Shown here one piece after another: positions 35,386-48,199 of a stretch of DNA of 64,000 bases. Source of the stretch: Paramecium pentaurelia (Eukaryota; Ciliophora; Oligohymenophorea; Peniculida; Parameciidae); assembly GCA_905183005.1 (NCBI GenBank), contig CAJJDO010000001.1, positions 253,836-317,835 on the forward strand. The letters run 5' to 3'. Numbering within the stretch: position 1 is the stretch's first letter; the number at the start of each line of letters is the position of its first letter. The translations under genes were made by a program, and so were the position numbers. A model generated the notes under the pieces. That model searched no databases and was not told the origin of the DNA. It saw only the letters and a program-made list of their open reading frames with translations.

Positions 35386-37310
35386 AAATGAACAAAAATT
35401 TTAGGTTAAAATTCATTAAAATATTCAGGACCTTTTGAAAAATCATTTCCTAAAGCATATGCTAGTATGGAACCATCAGGACTCATTTTAGCACATACTA
35501 TAGGATTACAATTAAATTGAAATGTTCTAATTTTATTCCTTATATTAATATCCCAAAAGATCATCTAACCTTCTCCTCCTGCAGTCATAAGAAAATGATT
35601 ATTTTTGATATTCATCTAGATAGAATTTACAGGAAAGAAATAGTTTTGAATTTTTCCTTTTTAATTATCTTCAACCTAAAATAAAAATTATATATATACT
35701 TTATGAGCTTTAAAAGTCATGATTGATTTTAATTAATATTCAGTAGGCATACCTTAATTTGATTTAGTTGTTATATTAGTTTAATGTCCTCTACCATCAA
35801 TTGAACCTAAAGTGAATCCATCTCTTGATGGAAAAATTGTAATTGCAGTTATTTATGAATAGGTTCCCAGAGGTGAATCAATATATTAAAATCTTCCTGG
35901 TAATTATTATAATTCATTCAAATTTATGATTGTTAATTTTTCAGATGCAAATCCAATTACTAATAATGGGAAATTTAAATCTGAAACAAGTGGTTTGAAT
36001 TAAAATTGACATTAAAATCTTGGTTATCCTGGAGCTCTGACATCCCACATTTTTAATGATTAATCTGTAGAGATAGATAATATCATTTAAACAGATTCTA
36101 TCCAATAAACAGAAATTATTAAAGCTTAATGTTGTCCTATTGAAGCAATTTAACCTGAGTTAATATCAATAACTTTCACTGTGTGATCAAATCCACAACC
36201 AACAAAGACTTAAGATAAATCTCCTTTTACATCCATACAAATTATAGGATTTTTAACTTATCCTACTTATCCATCAACTTAAAATGATCTTCTTTCAAAT
36301 AATTCCCTTTTATATTAATTCTGTTGGATTTCTAATATTCTGACTTTTCCATCCCAAGAAGATATCGCAAGGAAATTAGGCATTGTTGTTCCCCAGCATA
36401 TAGCTGATACTGTATCTTCCAATCTAACTCTTTATTCTAAAGTTACATCATTAACTGAATCATCTACACCTCCTGGCAATGCAATTTGATTACCAGGTTA
36501 ACCTTGCTAACCTAATCCTCCTCCAATAGCTAAAACATTTTGACCCTATTATTGTGGTTATTACTAATTAAAAAGAGATGTCCCTCCAAATGAAGGAGTA
36601 GTTGTTTATTATCCATATCCATATCCTGCCTGTTATGTTTATTAAGGTGTCTATCCATATAAGCCTCCTTATTATTATTATCCATAGGGTTGAAGAGCAG
36701 ATCCTTAAGTACCAAATAACCCTGTTGCTTGTTGCTATGGCTATTATTACCCAAATAGCATTGGCTATTATTATTATTATTGTTATTATTATTATTATCC
36801 AAACAATCCTCCTTAATTTTAAGTTTATTAACCAAATAAACCTCCTGTTTAAGGTGCTTAACCTACCATTCCTGTTTATTATCCAAATCCATTCCCAAGG
36901 TTTCCACCTAATCCTGTACCTAATCCTCCACTTAAGCCACCAAAATTAGAAGGTTATTACCCTAATACTGAAGTTTATCCTAAGCCACCTGTAGTACTAA
37001 ATGTGTTTGGAGTTTATGATTAAAGTCCTAATCCTCCACCAAGTCCTCCTCCAAGGCCTCCACCTAGTCCTCCTTATGGCATTTAACCTCCAATTAATCC
37101 ACCAAATCCTGGTTGTCCTTATGCACCTTGGGCTTAACCAAATAATCCTTATTATGGTGCAGGATTTGCAAATAATCCTCCTGATGGTGCTCCAAATGTT
37201 GATTGCTATTGTTGACCTTAATTGTCTTAAAATATCGTACCTAATAGTGATCCAATTCCTCCAGTCAATTAGCTTGTATTTTAGTTCCCAAACATACCTC
37301 CTCCAAACAT
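35349..37310 (-). CDS. RAE1: RAE1/Gle2 WD40 protein fused to N-terminal GLFG nucleoporin region
   Basis: mRNA-export and nuclear-pore factor. The C-terminal 370 residues are a RAE1 propeller: NFLAISSWDGKVRILEIQ, FVGCGFDHTVKVIDI, ILSISTDQSLKMWDVRAPG, GFTLGSIDGRG and the family-specific ILAYALGNDFSKGPEYFN, ending ELKYPKN. In the same frame, with no intron or stop between, the first 270 residues are a Gly/Gln-rich FG domain: MFGGGMFGNQ, several GLFG motifs (QQGLFGQ, TGGLFGQQ, QGGLFGQQ, TGLFGTQG), repeated GGLGGG and a polyQ run. Animal and yeast RAE1/Gle2 lack FG repeats and instead bind Nup98, which carries them. One 24-nt intron at 35676-35699 splits FKAHK from VEDNQ. About 645 residues. Confidence 0.88.
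36766..36799. repeat. TTA/TTG triplet run (polyQ in RAE1 FG region)
   Basis: Triplet run that encodes about eleven Gln (TAA, TAG, CAA) on the minus strand within the FG region of the RAE1 fusion. Confidence 0.8.
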
Positions 37311-37615
37311 AATAAATTTAAATTATTTAAAATAATTCTTAATAAATACTATATAAAATTTAATAATCCTAAATTACCTTATATTTTATCAAAATATAAA
37401 AATAAAATTACAATTAAAAAAGTCAGAATTAAATTAAAATAATTTTCTCATTATAAACTTACACAAAGAAATAAATAATAACTCAAACAGATCTTATATA
37501 AATTTAAACATAGAAATCATACTTCATCTAAAACCTTTATCATATTAAATCGATGAATAGATTGGTTGTGCTAATTATTTTTAACTTATTATTTTTCAAA
37601 TAAATAATTTTGAAT
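37311..37615. other. Divergent intergenic region
   Basis: About 300 bp between the RAE1 ATG (minus) and the EF-hand gene (plus). AT-rich. An in-frame upstream ATG at 37553 could extend the EF-hand protein with a hydrophobic leader. Confidence 0.5.
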
Positions 37616-38602
37616 ATGAAATAAGCCTAACCTTTAATACCTCTTGCTGTCGATGATAATAAGTAATACGATATTAAAAATGTACTCTAAAAATAAATTA
37701 AATAACTAAAACCAGAAGAATACCATTTCTTTAGTTTCCTAATTGCTACCAATCATGTTTTTGAGCAATTAACAAATTGCTAAAACAAATTAAATAATGA
37801 TCCTACATTTAGTTTATGGAAGCTTTTTGAATTTTTTGATGTTAATGGAGATAGAAAATTGCAATTGGACGATTTTATTATCACATTACAAAAATTAGAT
37901 ATTCTGCTTAAAAGAGAAGAAATTGAGTCTTTATTTTCAACTTTAGGTGGAGAAGATGATAATATTATTTCCTATGCTGAGTTTGCCAATTTATTTAAAT
38001 TCTCCTCGACACCTTAATGGAGATAATCAAAATTACCATCTGAAGGTGTTTTAAATTAAGATCAATAAAAATTAATACATTAAATATTTAGTTTATATGC
38101 AAAAATGGAAAGGAGCATTTTACATCTAAGAACATAAATAGGAAGTGATATTCAATAACTTGAAAATTTTTTTAGAAAACTAGATTAGAAATAAAAAGGC
38201 TATTTGATATTGAATGACATTATAACTTATGTTAAATCAATGGGGGTTCAAGTTAAAGGAAATGATTACTATAGAGTTTTCTTTATGCTTTAATAATATA
38301 AATCAGGTAGAATTAGTTTTAATGAGTTTCTTAAAAGGTTTTCTACTAAAGAAGCTTACAATAATTATTTACAATAATTAGATCTATTAATTCATCCTCC
38401 ACAATTAGCTTAAAGATAAACAATAGAATAATAATAAGCTGTTCTTTAAACAAAAATTGAATATACAACTAATCTAGAAAGTAAACACATTTAATAAAAT
38501 GAGATATAATCAAAGATATCTTAATAATCCAGATTTTCATAAGATCTTGATGATTCAATTAGATTACCAGGGTATACTAGATATATTTTTGGAAATAATT
38601 GA
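37616..38602 (+). CDS. EF-hand protein
   Basis: Starts MKQAQPLIPLAVDDNKQYD, about 328 residues without introns. One good EF-hand, FFDVNGDRKLQLDDF, is followed by a degenerate partner (GGEDDNIISYAEF). A second pair further on has lost most ligands (KLDQKQKGYLILNDI; LQQYKSGRISFNEF). The tail is Q/S-rich and disordered, ending RLPGYTRYIFGNN. Probably a weak Ca2+ sensor or structural calmodulin-like protein. The in-frame ATG at 37553 would add MNRLVVLIIFNLLFF, a possible signal or anchor; I prefer the downstream ATG, since EF-hands of this type are cytosolic. Confidence 0.75.
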
Positions 38603-39077
38603 TACATAATATTTATTATAAAATTTTAGTTTTTATACGTATTATTACTTGATTATTATTTTTATAAAAACAATAAAATAAAAGAAATATTTTGTATTCA
38701 GACCAATTAATAGTAAGTTCCTATTGATTATTACAAATAAAGACCAAAAACTAAAATTTAATAATATTAATTTATGCATTTTTAGCTTTGTTTATTACTG
38801 AGGGTAGGTAAGATTGCACATTTATTGAAATAAGTATTAATTCTTATATTATAATGAATTGAATTTCGATTATTATTTGAAATATAGACATTTATTTTCT
38901 TTATTATCATTAATGAATTCAAAAATGAAATATATTGATATAATAATTTGTTGTAAAAATATGATGAACTTTTTAAAATGAATTAGATTTTATTCTAATC
39001 TTATTGAAAATCCTCTTGACAATGAATCAAATTTGAATATAATTTTAGTTAACTTTAAAATTTTTATTTATTTATTA
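38603..39077. other. Intergenic region, no gene seen
   Basis: About 475 bp of AT-rich sequence between two plus-strand genes. Frames are short, and no RNA-like GC-rich structure is visible. Confidence 0.6.
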
Positions 39078-40578
39078 ATGAACTCAGTATCCACTAACAC
39101 TTCCTTTACGGATGTTAGGATTGTTAAAATCTATTTTAAGATTCATTACATAACACAATATGGATAGGCAATTTATTTATGTGGAGATGATGAATTTTTA
39201 GGAATGTGGGATCCTTGTAAGGCACTTCGTTTATAATGGAATTAGGTATATAATTATAATGAATACATAAGAATAACGAATGGACAATTTGTGTCAAAAT
39301 GCCTAGGATTGCCCGAAAATTTGAGTACAAATTCTTAGTCAACGATTATAATGAGCCTTCCATTCACAAAGCTTATTGGGAACCTGGTGAAAATCGTATT
39401 ATCACCAAACATTTGCTTCTTAATGGCAGGAAGAGCGAGTACTTCAATCGTAATACAGTTCTAATGTTATTCTAGAGGAATTTTGGGGATATAGAACTAT
39501 AAAATTAAAACTCAATCACACCTTATAACCAAAAGAACGCATGATGATAATAGGATCTATTCCTGAGATTGGTTCCTGGAAATCACCTGTACTTATGAAA
39601 TAGCAATTGAAAATTGATATTTGTAATAAATCAATCAAATGTTTCTAGTAACTCAAGAACCCATCCAATAATGGTCAATATCATTTATTGTAAATCCCTT
39701 AAACTTTTTCTTTCGTTATTATTATGTTATAAGAAATGATGAAACAGGAAATATGATATGGGAACGTGGCAATGGGCGTTACTTAAAAACAGCAGATTTA
39801 TCTTCAATAAGGTAAGTGTTAGATTAATATGATCTTCATCCTATAAAAGTGAAGACTCAAATATATACAGCATTTTAGGCTAGGTAAATACATAAAAATG
39901 GATCATTCTCTTCTTCCAAAATACCAAAATCTAAGATCAAATAAAATAATTAGGGATACTCTTTTGCTGATAAAGAACCTTCCTTTTTTTATTATGAAGA
40001 ATTTGGAAGATTAAATAAATTGGATTGGAATTTTGTAGTACAATTTTAAACTTATGAAATAAATGAGAATATATTAATAGGACCTTATCCATAAAATGAA
40101 TAAGATATTCTCTATTTAAAATAAAAATAAGTTAGAGCAGTTCTCAATCTCTAAACTCGTCTTGATATGTTTCATCGTGGAGTTAATTGGGAGTAAATTG
40201 TAGATGCTTATAAACGACATAATATTGTGATGAAGAATTATTAAATATTTGATATGGATTCAGAAGATTTTGAAAAGAAATCTAATAAAGCAGTTTAAAT
40301 TCTTAAAAAATTAATAAATGAGTATGAATATGTCTATGTTCATTGTACAGCTGGGATAGGTAGAGCTCCCTCAATAGTAGTACTTTATTTGGCATCAATC
40401 CTTCAATATGATTTAAAAGAAGCAATAGAATTTGTCAAACAAAAAAGACAGTAATTTTACATTAATTATTGTAACACTACTTATCTAATATTATATAGCA
40501 ATGCTCAAAAAGTCATTCCAAAAAACGCTTGTATTTAATCATGGATTAGGATATTAAGATTTAACTTAAACACTTTGA
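39078..40578 (+). CDS. Glucan phosphatase with two CBM20 domains (laforin/SEX4-like)
   Basis: Starch/glycogen-type polyglucan phosphatase. Two tandem CBM20 starch-binding domains precede a dual-specificity phosphatase. The first CBM20 reads YGQAIYLCGDDEFLGMWDP; the second reads MIIGSIPEIGSWKSP then YYYVIRNDETGNMIWERG. The catalytic loop is VHCTAGIGRAPSIVVLYL, i.e. HC-x-AG-x-x-R, with the APS ending seen in plant SEX4 rather than the animal laforin form. General-acid Asp is probably in FDMDSEDFEKK. Introns: 39246-39271 (26 nt, ends AAG), a 26-nt one after YFN and one after KIDI. The 3' end is ambiguous: a 19-nt intron 40531-40549 would give TGA at 40551; a 28-nt AAG-ending one gives TGA at 40576-40578. 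About 440 residues. Confidence 0.85.
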
Positions 40579-40931
40579 GATTGAATCAAGACTTTGTTGT
40601 ATAATTTATTAATTTCATTAATAGTAAATTTAATTTAAATAATACCAAAACTAACTTTATCATATTTATGAATTTCATTATTTATAATTATCTGGCATTT
40701 TAACATATTGTTATCTATTAATTGTAATATTTCTAATTATTTCAAAATTGTCTATATTATTTAATGTTAAATAATTTAAGTTCATATTTATCTAATAGTT
40801 AAAGTATTAAATAAATTGTTTATTCAATTTTATTTAGTCATTTGAGTTCTAATTCTAAATTATAGATAATTCATAAATATAATAACATAAACTAAATTTA
40901 TTTATATATATTTAATAACTCTATATAATCA
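40579..40931. other. Convergent intergenic region
   Basis: About 350 bp, very AT-rich, between two 3' ends. No coding or structured element is visible. Confidence 0.6.
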
Positions 40932-43900
40932 TCATTGCAATTTTTATTGTTTTTTCATAGTACTTTGAAATGGATTTATTTTATATTCAATTTTCTTTTT
41001 TTTTGTAGCATTATTAACAGTAATTTCAGTTTCATTTCTTTTATGTGATTTATTCATTTTTTCATGTTCATTTTTTTCTTCAATTTTTTAAATTGCTTCT
41101 TAAGTTTTCCCTTTTCTATGATGAGCTAACTTTTTTTCTACCATTAACTCTTCAATACTTCTCAAATCAAAAACCAATTTTTAATTATCTTTTGTATCAA
41201 TTTCTGTTGATTATTCTATTACTTTCAATTACTAAGTATTTTCTCTTTAAATAGTAACTACTGGTTCTGATTATTATAATTCTTGTTCTCCTTCATTAAT
41301 TATTTTAACTTAAGAATAACTTCCTAATAAACATTCTTATTTTGTTTCCAATAATTTTAAAAAAGCTTAACAATTGATTATCTTCTTCTAAAATAAATTT
41401 GCTATATCTACAAATTTATCTCTATTTTATAGATTTTCAAATATTTTTTTCTTAAATTTATTAAAAAGTTCAATTAATTCTGTAACATTTGCAATTTAAT
41501 AAACCATAGCAATTTTCCCTTTTCTTACAATAGTCTCAAATTTATTTTGAACAGAAATATCATTATTATTAGAAGATAAAGATTTCCATTAAAGGATATT
41601 CTAAAATTCATCAATAGTTTATTCAATATTTTTGAAATGATCAAATATTTAATTAGTGTTTTTCTATTTCAAAAATACACACAATAATATAAGTTAGCAT
41701 TTAAGTACATGATTTTATTTTAATGGAAATTATAAATATCTATCATGAATTTCTATTATACTATGAATTTATCCTTCAATTTCTTTTGGATTCATTTTAT
41801 CCAAAGATAATATAAGATACTTATCCTAAACCAAACCATATATTTCATCTTTTTTACTTTTATTTAAAGCTTTAATTAATTCTCCTAATAATTTAATAGC
41901 TTTTGTTTAACCATCTGTTCTCATCAAACCTTAAATATGAATTATCTATTTTCCAACCTTATTCAATAACACTGAAGTTTTAAGAGTAATTGGTTATTTA
42001 AAATATAGTGTTTAAAATGTCTAACCGAGAGCTTCATTTAATGTTTAGAATAAACTTAAATCTTATTCACATCTTACTTGTTATTTACTTTTTATTTTGA
42101 AAAAAGCTTCTTTTAATTTTGAAATTATTTATATTTTCTTAGCTTAATAATGCATTTGAATTACAAAATTATTACCTTTAGCTTTAGTTAATGTTCTATT
42201 AGATCGTTCAATAAATCTTATTGCACTTAAATATTGTCCATTAAATTCGAAAATAGATCCTATTATAAATTACAATTTAGAAATTATCTTCTTTTTAAAT
42301 TCTCTTCCATTTCTATATTATTAATTCATATCATTAGCATAAAATAATGCAATATTCATAGCATGTCCTATATCATCCTATAAGACATGAATCCATAATT
42401 ATTATAATACTAAAAACACTACTTCTTCTGCATAAATATGAAATGATCTTAACATTAATTCTTAAGCTCTTTTTAAACATAATAATGAATTTTCTTAATC
42501 ATGTATATCAAAGTAACTCATTCCAAGTAGAAACTCTACTTTAGCTTTATTACTTGTAGCTAAATTTTTGACTTTAATATCTTTATATCTTATTTAAAAT
42601 GGATTATATTCTGATTTATCTTATAGATCTTATTAATCTTCAATAGATTTGAATTCTGGAAAGAATTAATTGTAAATTACTAAACTCATCTCTAAATTTA
42701 ACATAGCTGAAATTGGTGCTAAACTTATTCTTGCAATTTCACCACTGACTAATAATGAATAACCATATGATAATGATGCTTAATGTTAATTTTTCAATTA
42801 GAATCCTATAGCTTTTTATATTTTACTAATTGCTTAAAAATAATTATCTGAATTAAGATAAGATAAAGCTGACCAAACTTATAACATTACATGTTTTTTT
42901 TATTCAAGCAATCCTTTTGCTTAATTTTAACTCCTTAATCTATGATCCATTTACATTTTCTATTTTAATTGATTAGATATACATTTTGATAATTAATTTA
43001 AAATTACAAATGGCTTCTTTTAAGATAATGTCATTATTTAAAATAATAGAGTAATATGAAAATTATCAACACTATCATCTTTAATTGTTTTAATAATATC
43101 AATAACTTTATCCATTTTTTGAGAAACCATTTTTAATTTTTCTTACCATGAATCATCTGGAATTTGTCTAATAAAATAGAAAATATTAAGAATTTCCACA
43201 TAACAATTTTAAAAGATAGGTTTCTATAAATTTTGAAATTTCTCATAATAAGCTTAAAATCTATTATTATATAATAAAGATTAATAAATTATTTCTAAAT
43301 AAGTTTAGTCTACTTCTGAAAGTTTATCTTTATTTAAGGCAATAGATTTGTAATCTTCACAAATATTCACAGGAAAACTTTCCATTTATTTAACTTCACT
43401 CAAATCATCTAAATCAACTGAATTTGAATTAGATAATTTTTATTATTCTTAATTTTAATCTTATTAATCAAATTACTTTGAATCTTATTAAAAATCTACA
43501 TCATTTAATTCTTTCTGAAGACTATTTGTAACTTATTTGATATCTTATATCAATTTATCAACATCAGTATTTTCATATGAATATATTGCCATTTTAAGAA
43601 ATTCAAGTAGATAACGATCTTGATCATGACAAAATAATTTCTCAGCTAATAAACAATAATTCTTTTCATCTTCTAAATTCTCTAAATGATTTTTCTTCAT
43701 ATTAACAAAATACTTTTTTCTTGTTGTTGTTATGGATCTTAAATTTTAGTTTTAAACTCTTTTAAAATATATTATTATATCAGTTATTGCAAATAAATCT
43801 TTTTTAAAACTTTTTGCAAATGTCTTATATTTCTTTTCCTCTAAAGTCTTTAAAACAACTTCTGGATTTTAACCAAATTCTATTAATGTTTTCATTCTAC

Positions 43901-45026
43901 CAAAGGATTCTAATTTAAATGATTTATATTTTGGAACATAAAATATTGTAGATAAAGTAAAATTAAGTCTATAAAGATATTTCTCATAACAATTAATAAG
44001 AATCTCTATTAAATTTAATGACAATTTTTTATGTAGGAAACTACTTAATTCACTTTTATCATTTAATAAAATCTATTACAGATCTTTTAAAGAATAAGAG
44101 AGACTATCATAAAACAATGCCAATCTATACATATTTGGTTAATCAAATTATGGAGGTATATCAAACAAAAATGTTGTATTTATTATAAATACTAAATATT
44201 AATCTAGATTTTAATGATAGTGTTATAGGATCATATGAAATAACACATTTAAAAATCTTGATTATTATTCAATATCAACAACAGTTATAATTTCTAACAT
44301 TTCTAAATTCGATGTCAAAATAAAGTCAGCTTCTTTTTATTAATTTAAATGTTATTCTTATATTATGCTCTATTTCTTCTTTGATCTAACATGAGTTTAT
44401 TTTAATGCAATCTTTCTTTCAACATTTAATAATTTATCAAAAGAAATAAAACTATTAGGACTTTCTTTATCGATATTAAAATAATTATCAGTAGAAAAAA
44501 AAGTTGGTATTCGAGAATATTTATTAGCTTCTTTAAATGTATCTGGTTGCAAATTAAAAAGTTCAAAATCATTTTGAGTAATCAAAATTCCATTTACATG
44601 AGCATAATGTACACAATCTTTTATTTTTGTTCCAATTGTAATATTATAATATTTTTTTTGTTCATTTTAAGTTAATTCAACTACTAAAGAAAAGGCTTTG
44701 AGTACATGATCTGATCTTCTATAGTAATTTACATCATCTTTTGTTGATCTAGGCTTCTTTTTTGAAGCTTTAGCTTATTATGACTGTTGTGGTTGTTATG
44801 GCTCACCATCTTAATTTTCTTAAACATCTTATTCAGCTTAATGAAGTGTAATAGCATTTCCATTTGTGTTAAGTGTAGAAAATTAATTACAAATTGAACG
44901 TCTTGTTGAATGCTATACTTAAAGCTCCTCTTCTATTTTAAGTTTTTTCTATTCAGCTACTGTTTTCTCTATTTATAATTATATTCCTGCTTCCTTATCA
45001 GATTTTTTAGAGCTGCAAATTCCCAT
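40932..45026 (-). CDS. Large N-myristoylated helical-repeat protein
   Basis: About 1360 residues. I chose the ATG that gives MGICSSKKSDKE, a classical N-myristoylation (Gly2, Ser6) plus palmitoylation (Cys4) signal; an in-frame ATG 36 bp upstream (45062) would bury it. After a Q-rich linker (DGEPQQPQQSQQAKAS) comes a long, mostly alpha-helical protein with pairs of helices resembling HEAT or TPR-like solenoids, for example FVIQMHYQAKKIQIISKL and RFIERSNRTLTKAKGNN. It ends in a strongly basic, coiled-coil tail finishing STMKKQQKLQ. No enzymatic motif found. A membrane-bound scaffold is the likely role (inference). Exon joins over 4 kb were checked only at both ends and in parts of the middle. 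Confidence 0.65.
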
Positions 45027-45062
45027 TAATTTATTGATTAATAAATCATTCTTCTGATACAT

Positions 45063-46040
45063 TATCTTAAATTCAAAGAATTCAAAACTTGCGACAATGT
45101 TAATTTCTATAAAAATCAAGTAAGAAACTGGACTTAATAATATTTTAATCTGATCCATATACTAAAGAGTTCATAACCAAAAAATTGCTAAAAATTACTT
45201 ATAATTAGGATTCAGATAATTTAAGAGAAAAAAACGAAAATAATTCTCAATTAATTATTTTATTTTATTCATGTTATTTTAATATAGAAGTTATCGTTAA
45301 TTAAGAGTCTAAACATTTGGTAGATTCTTCTCATGTAATAATCATATGGTTAGTCTAAATTATTTTAAAAATTATGAAAAATAAAGAAAATTATTATGTC
45401 AAGAATTTTACCATCTAATTTATTTTCCTTTAATATAAAAAATTAAAAATTAGATTAATTGGAGAGGAGTGGTGAAATAATTTTAAGTCTGATAAATTTA
45501 TTGAAAAACTATACACTATTAATATAAAAAATAATTACTAAAACTTTATAGGAATATGTATTGGTTGATGAGATATTAGAATCCTGAACTATATTTTAAT
45601 TTATCAACTAATTTATTGAATTTAATTAAATCTTTAGAGTTATTTAAATTAATGAAGTATAATTATTAAAATTATATATTATATAAAATATTTTAATTTA
45701 AAGCTTGAAGTCTAACTAAAAATATGAAGTAAATTATTTAAATTTTATAATAATCTGTATAATTCTTTTTTTTTATATATAATCTCAATTATATTTAAAT
45801 TTTTCTTATTTTTAGTTTTGATTATAAATTTTTGAATTTTTTAATGAATACCAAACATTTTATTAACTAAAATTTGATTATCATAATGAATAATTATGTA
45901 TAAATTAATCAAAATTAGCATGAACACATTCAAATAATAAATTTTAAAATATTGTTATTTATATACTTAATTTTTGTTTAGTTTTTTCTTGTAAATACAT
46001 TGAAAGAACAGAGAAATATTTTAACATTCACTTAATTAAT
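45063..46040. other. Long intergenic stretch with no gene
   Basis: Nearly 1 kb between the divergent starts of the large myristoylated protein and the TPR gene. Frames on both strands are short and without protein-like composition. No tRNA-like, GC-rich or repeated structure is apparent. Unusually long for this gene density. Confidence 0.6.
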
Positions 46041-46749
46041 ATGAATTTAAATTTAAATTTTGAAGATTATGAATCAGCTCTCAATGCGATTGAGACAAAG
46101 AGTCTAAAAATGGGTGTTTCTGATCCATTAGACCCTTAAATGAGCCAAGTATTTAGAGTAAAAATTAATGCAGATTTTCTATTTATATGGTTTAATTGAA
46201 TTTAAAAAGATCGAGAATACATTACCATTTTAAGATGTAACATAAGAATTCAAAAAAATTGATGAATTTTTAACAGTAGCTGCAGAGATATGTGAAGACG
46301 ATGATTTGTTAATAAAAATATATTCATTAATTGGAGATTTGTATTTTTTGTAAAACATTTTAAATATAATTAGAGTTGATTTAAATGATATTGCAGAACT
46401 TAGTTATTTGGAAGCTATCAAAATAAGTAGAGATCCTAATTAACAAATATAATTATATATAGAAATATTGTAATTAAGAATAGTGTTCACAAAATCAGAA
46501 GGAACAACTGAATTATTTTAGAAAGCTAAATAATTAGCATTTGATAATAATTCTCATTTGTTAGATGTTATTTTCAAATTGGAGGAAGAATATGTTGTTT
46601 CAATACAAGATAGTTAATACAATCATAGATAAGATAATACTTAAGGAGAGAGTAAATTAAGAACTAGTCAAAAATATAAGTAAATGAGGAATTTGGGTGT
46701 GTTTGGTAGTTATAAGAGAAGTAATGCTAAAGAAGAATTAATGAATTGA
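46041..46749 (+). CDS. TPR protein, possibly SHNi-TPR/NASP-like
   Basis: About 220 residues. After a 25-nt CAG-ending intron the sequence reads SQIFYLYGLIEFKKIENTLP, and after a 24-nt intron ending TAG it reads LIGDLYFLVDLNDIAELSYL. This arrangement (YG-x-L-hE near the start, then D.A..SYLEAI) recalls the interrupted TPRs of the histone chaperone NASP, but the acidic insert is short, so the call is tentative. The C-terminus is Q/R-rich (SYKRSNAKEELMN). It ends only 20 bp before the PP2C gene on the same strand. Confidence 0.55.
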
Positions 46750-46769
46750 ATATTATTAATAATAATTAA

Positions 46770-47793
46770 ATGAATCATAGGATATATTTTGGTTATAAGA
46801 AATCTTACAGTATGTTATATAATGTCAATTGTTAGTTGAAACACCAAAACGTTATTAATATCAATCAATTGATAAGTTACCAAAATTACCATCCATTCAA
46901 TCAGATGTTAAGTAATATTGTATAACTTATTCAGACAGTCTTGGAAATTTGGTCATAAAGAATAATCAACAAATTTAGGAGTTTTGAGTTTGCCTGGATA
47001 ATTGATGAGTGGAAAACAGAAGATTAATTAAGATGCCATTATAGTAGAAAAGAGACTGAATTTCTATGGAGTTGCTGATGGACATGGAGTAAATGGTGAA
47101 CGTGTTTCTGGATTTATTCGTATCACACTACCTAAATATATTGAATAAAGTCTTTTAGAACCAAAAGAGACATTAATAAATAGTATTTTATAGACAAATA
47201 ATGAATTGGTGAATAATTCAAAAATTGAAACTGTCATGGCAGGTTCAACATTATGTTGTGGTTTGATTAAATTAAATAGATTATACATAGCCAATGTAGG
47301 TGATAGTAGATGTGTTTTAGCAAAGTAAATTGGTAATTCTTGGTAAACCATTGAATTAACAAAGGATTAAAAACCCTCTAGAGAAGATGAAGCAAGAAGA
47401 ATATTAAAAGCTGGTGGACGTATAGCTGCTCAATAAGATATTTATGGTAATTAAGTGGGTCCACTTAGAGTTTGGTTAAAAACATTGAATGCTCCAGGAT
47501 TAGCTATGACTAGAGCAATAGGAGATAGAATAGGTGCTTAAGCAGGTGTAATAGCAACACCTGAAATTACAGAGTATGAATTAACAAATGAAGACAAAAT
47601 TTTAGTATTTGCTTCAGATGGTATATGGGATTTTTTGTCTTCCCAAGAAGTAGTTTCAATTTTGAGTTAATGTTATGGAAAAAATATAAGTGCTGAATTG
47701 GCAGCATAAAAATTACTAAATTTAGCAGTAGATGCATGGAAAAGAAATAGTTTAGCTAGAGATGACATTACTTGTGTAGTCTTATATTTATGA
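46770..47793 (+). CDS. PP2C-type protein phosphatase (PPM)
   Basis: Mg/Mn-dependent Ser/Thr phosphatase of about 320 residues. Motifs in order: GKQKINQDAIIV, FYGVADGHGVNGERVS (metal-binding DGHG), GSTLCCGLI, ANVGDSRCVL, TKDQKPSREDEARRI, GLAMTRAIGDR, LVFASDGIWDFLS and ARDDITCVVLYL. All metal-coordinating Asp residues are present, so it should be active. Two introns in the 5' part (26 nt ending TAG; 23 nt ending CAG) join MNHRIYFGYKKSY to WKFGHKEQSTNLGVLSLPG. The short N-terminus lacks a targeting signal. Confidence 0.93.
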
Positions 47794-48199
47794 ATTAATT
47801 AGATTTCATAATAGTATACTTATATAATATTGAATAATTAATAATTTCTAAATTAATTAGTTAATTCATGTTCTTATAATAAATCCAATAAATTAATTTT
47901 GTATATTTTTATATTAAAATCTTTGAGAAATAATACTATTAAATTTATCAATATTATATATATTATCTAAAATATAAATGACAGCAATATATAGTTATTT
48001 AGATAGATCTACATTAAAAATAAACTGTGATTTCCAATAATATTATAATATTTTATAATTATTCTTTTATATATTTTATATCATCCAAAATAATTCAAAT
48101 TAGATGATCATCTAATTTTATTTTACTAAAAATCATTTTTTTAAAATTCTTCTTTAAATAATTATTTGTATATTTAATAATTACAAAAAGACATAATAT
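47794..48199. other. Intergenic region, no gene seen
   Basis: About 400 bp between tandem plus-strand genes, AT-rich, no supported feature. Confidence 0.6.

Noticed and set aside
36602..37312. Plus-strand open frames with I/L/P-rich translation
   Set aside because: Antisense of the FG/polyQ part of the RAE1 fusion; the minus strand gives a coherent nucleoporin and propeller.
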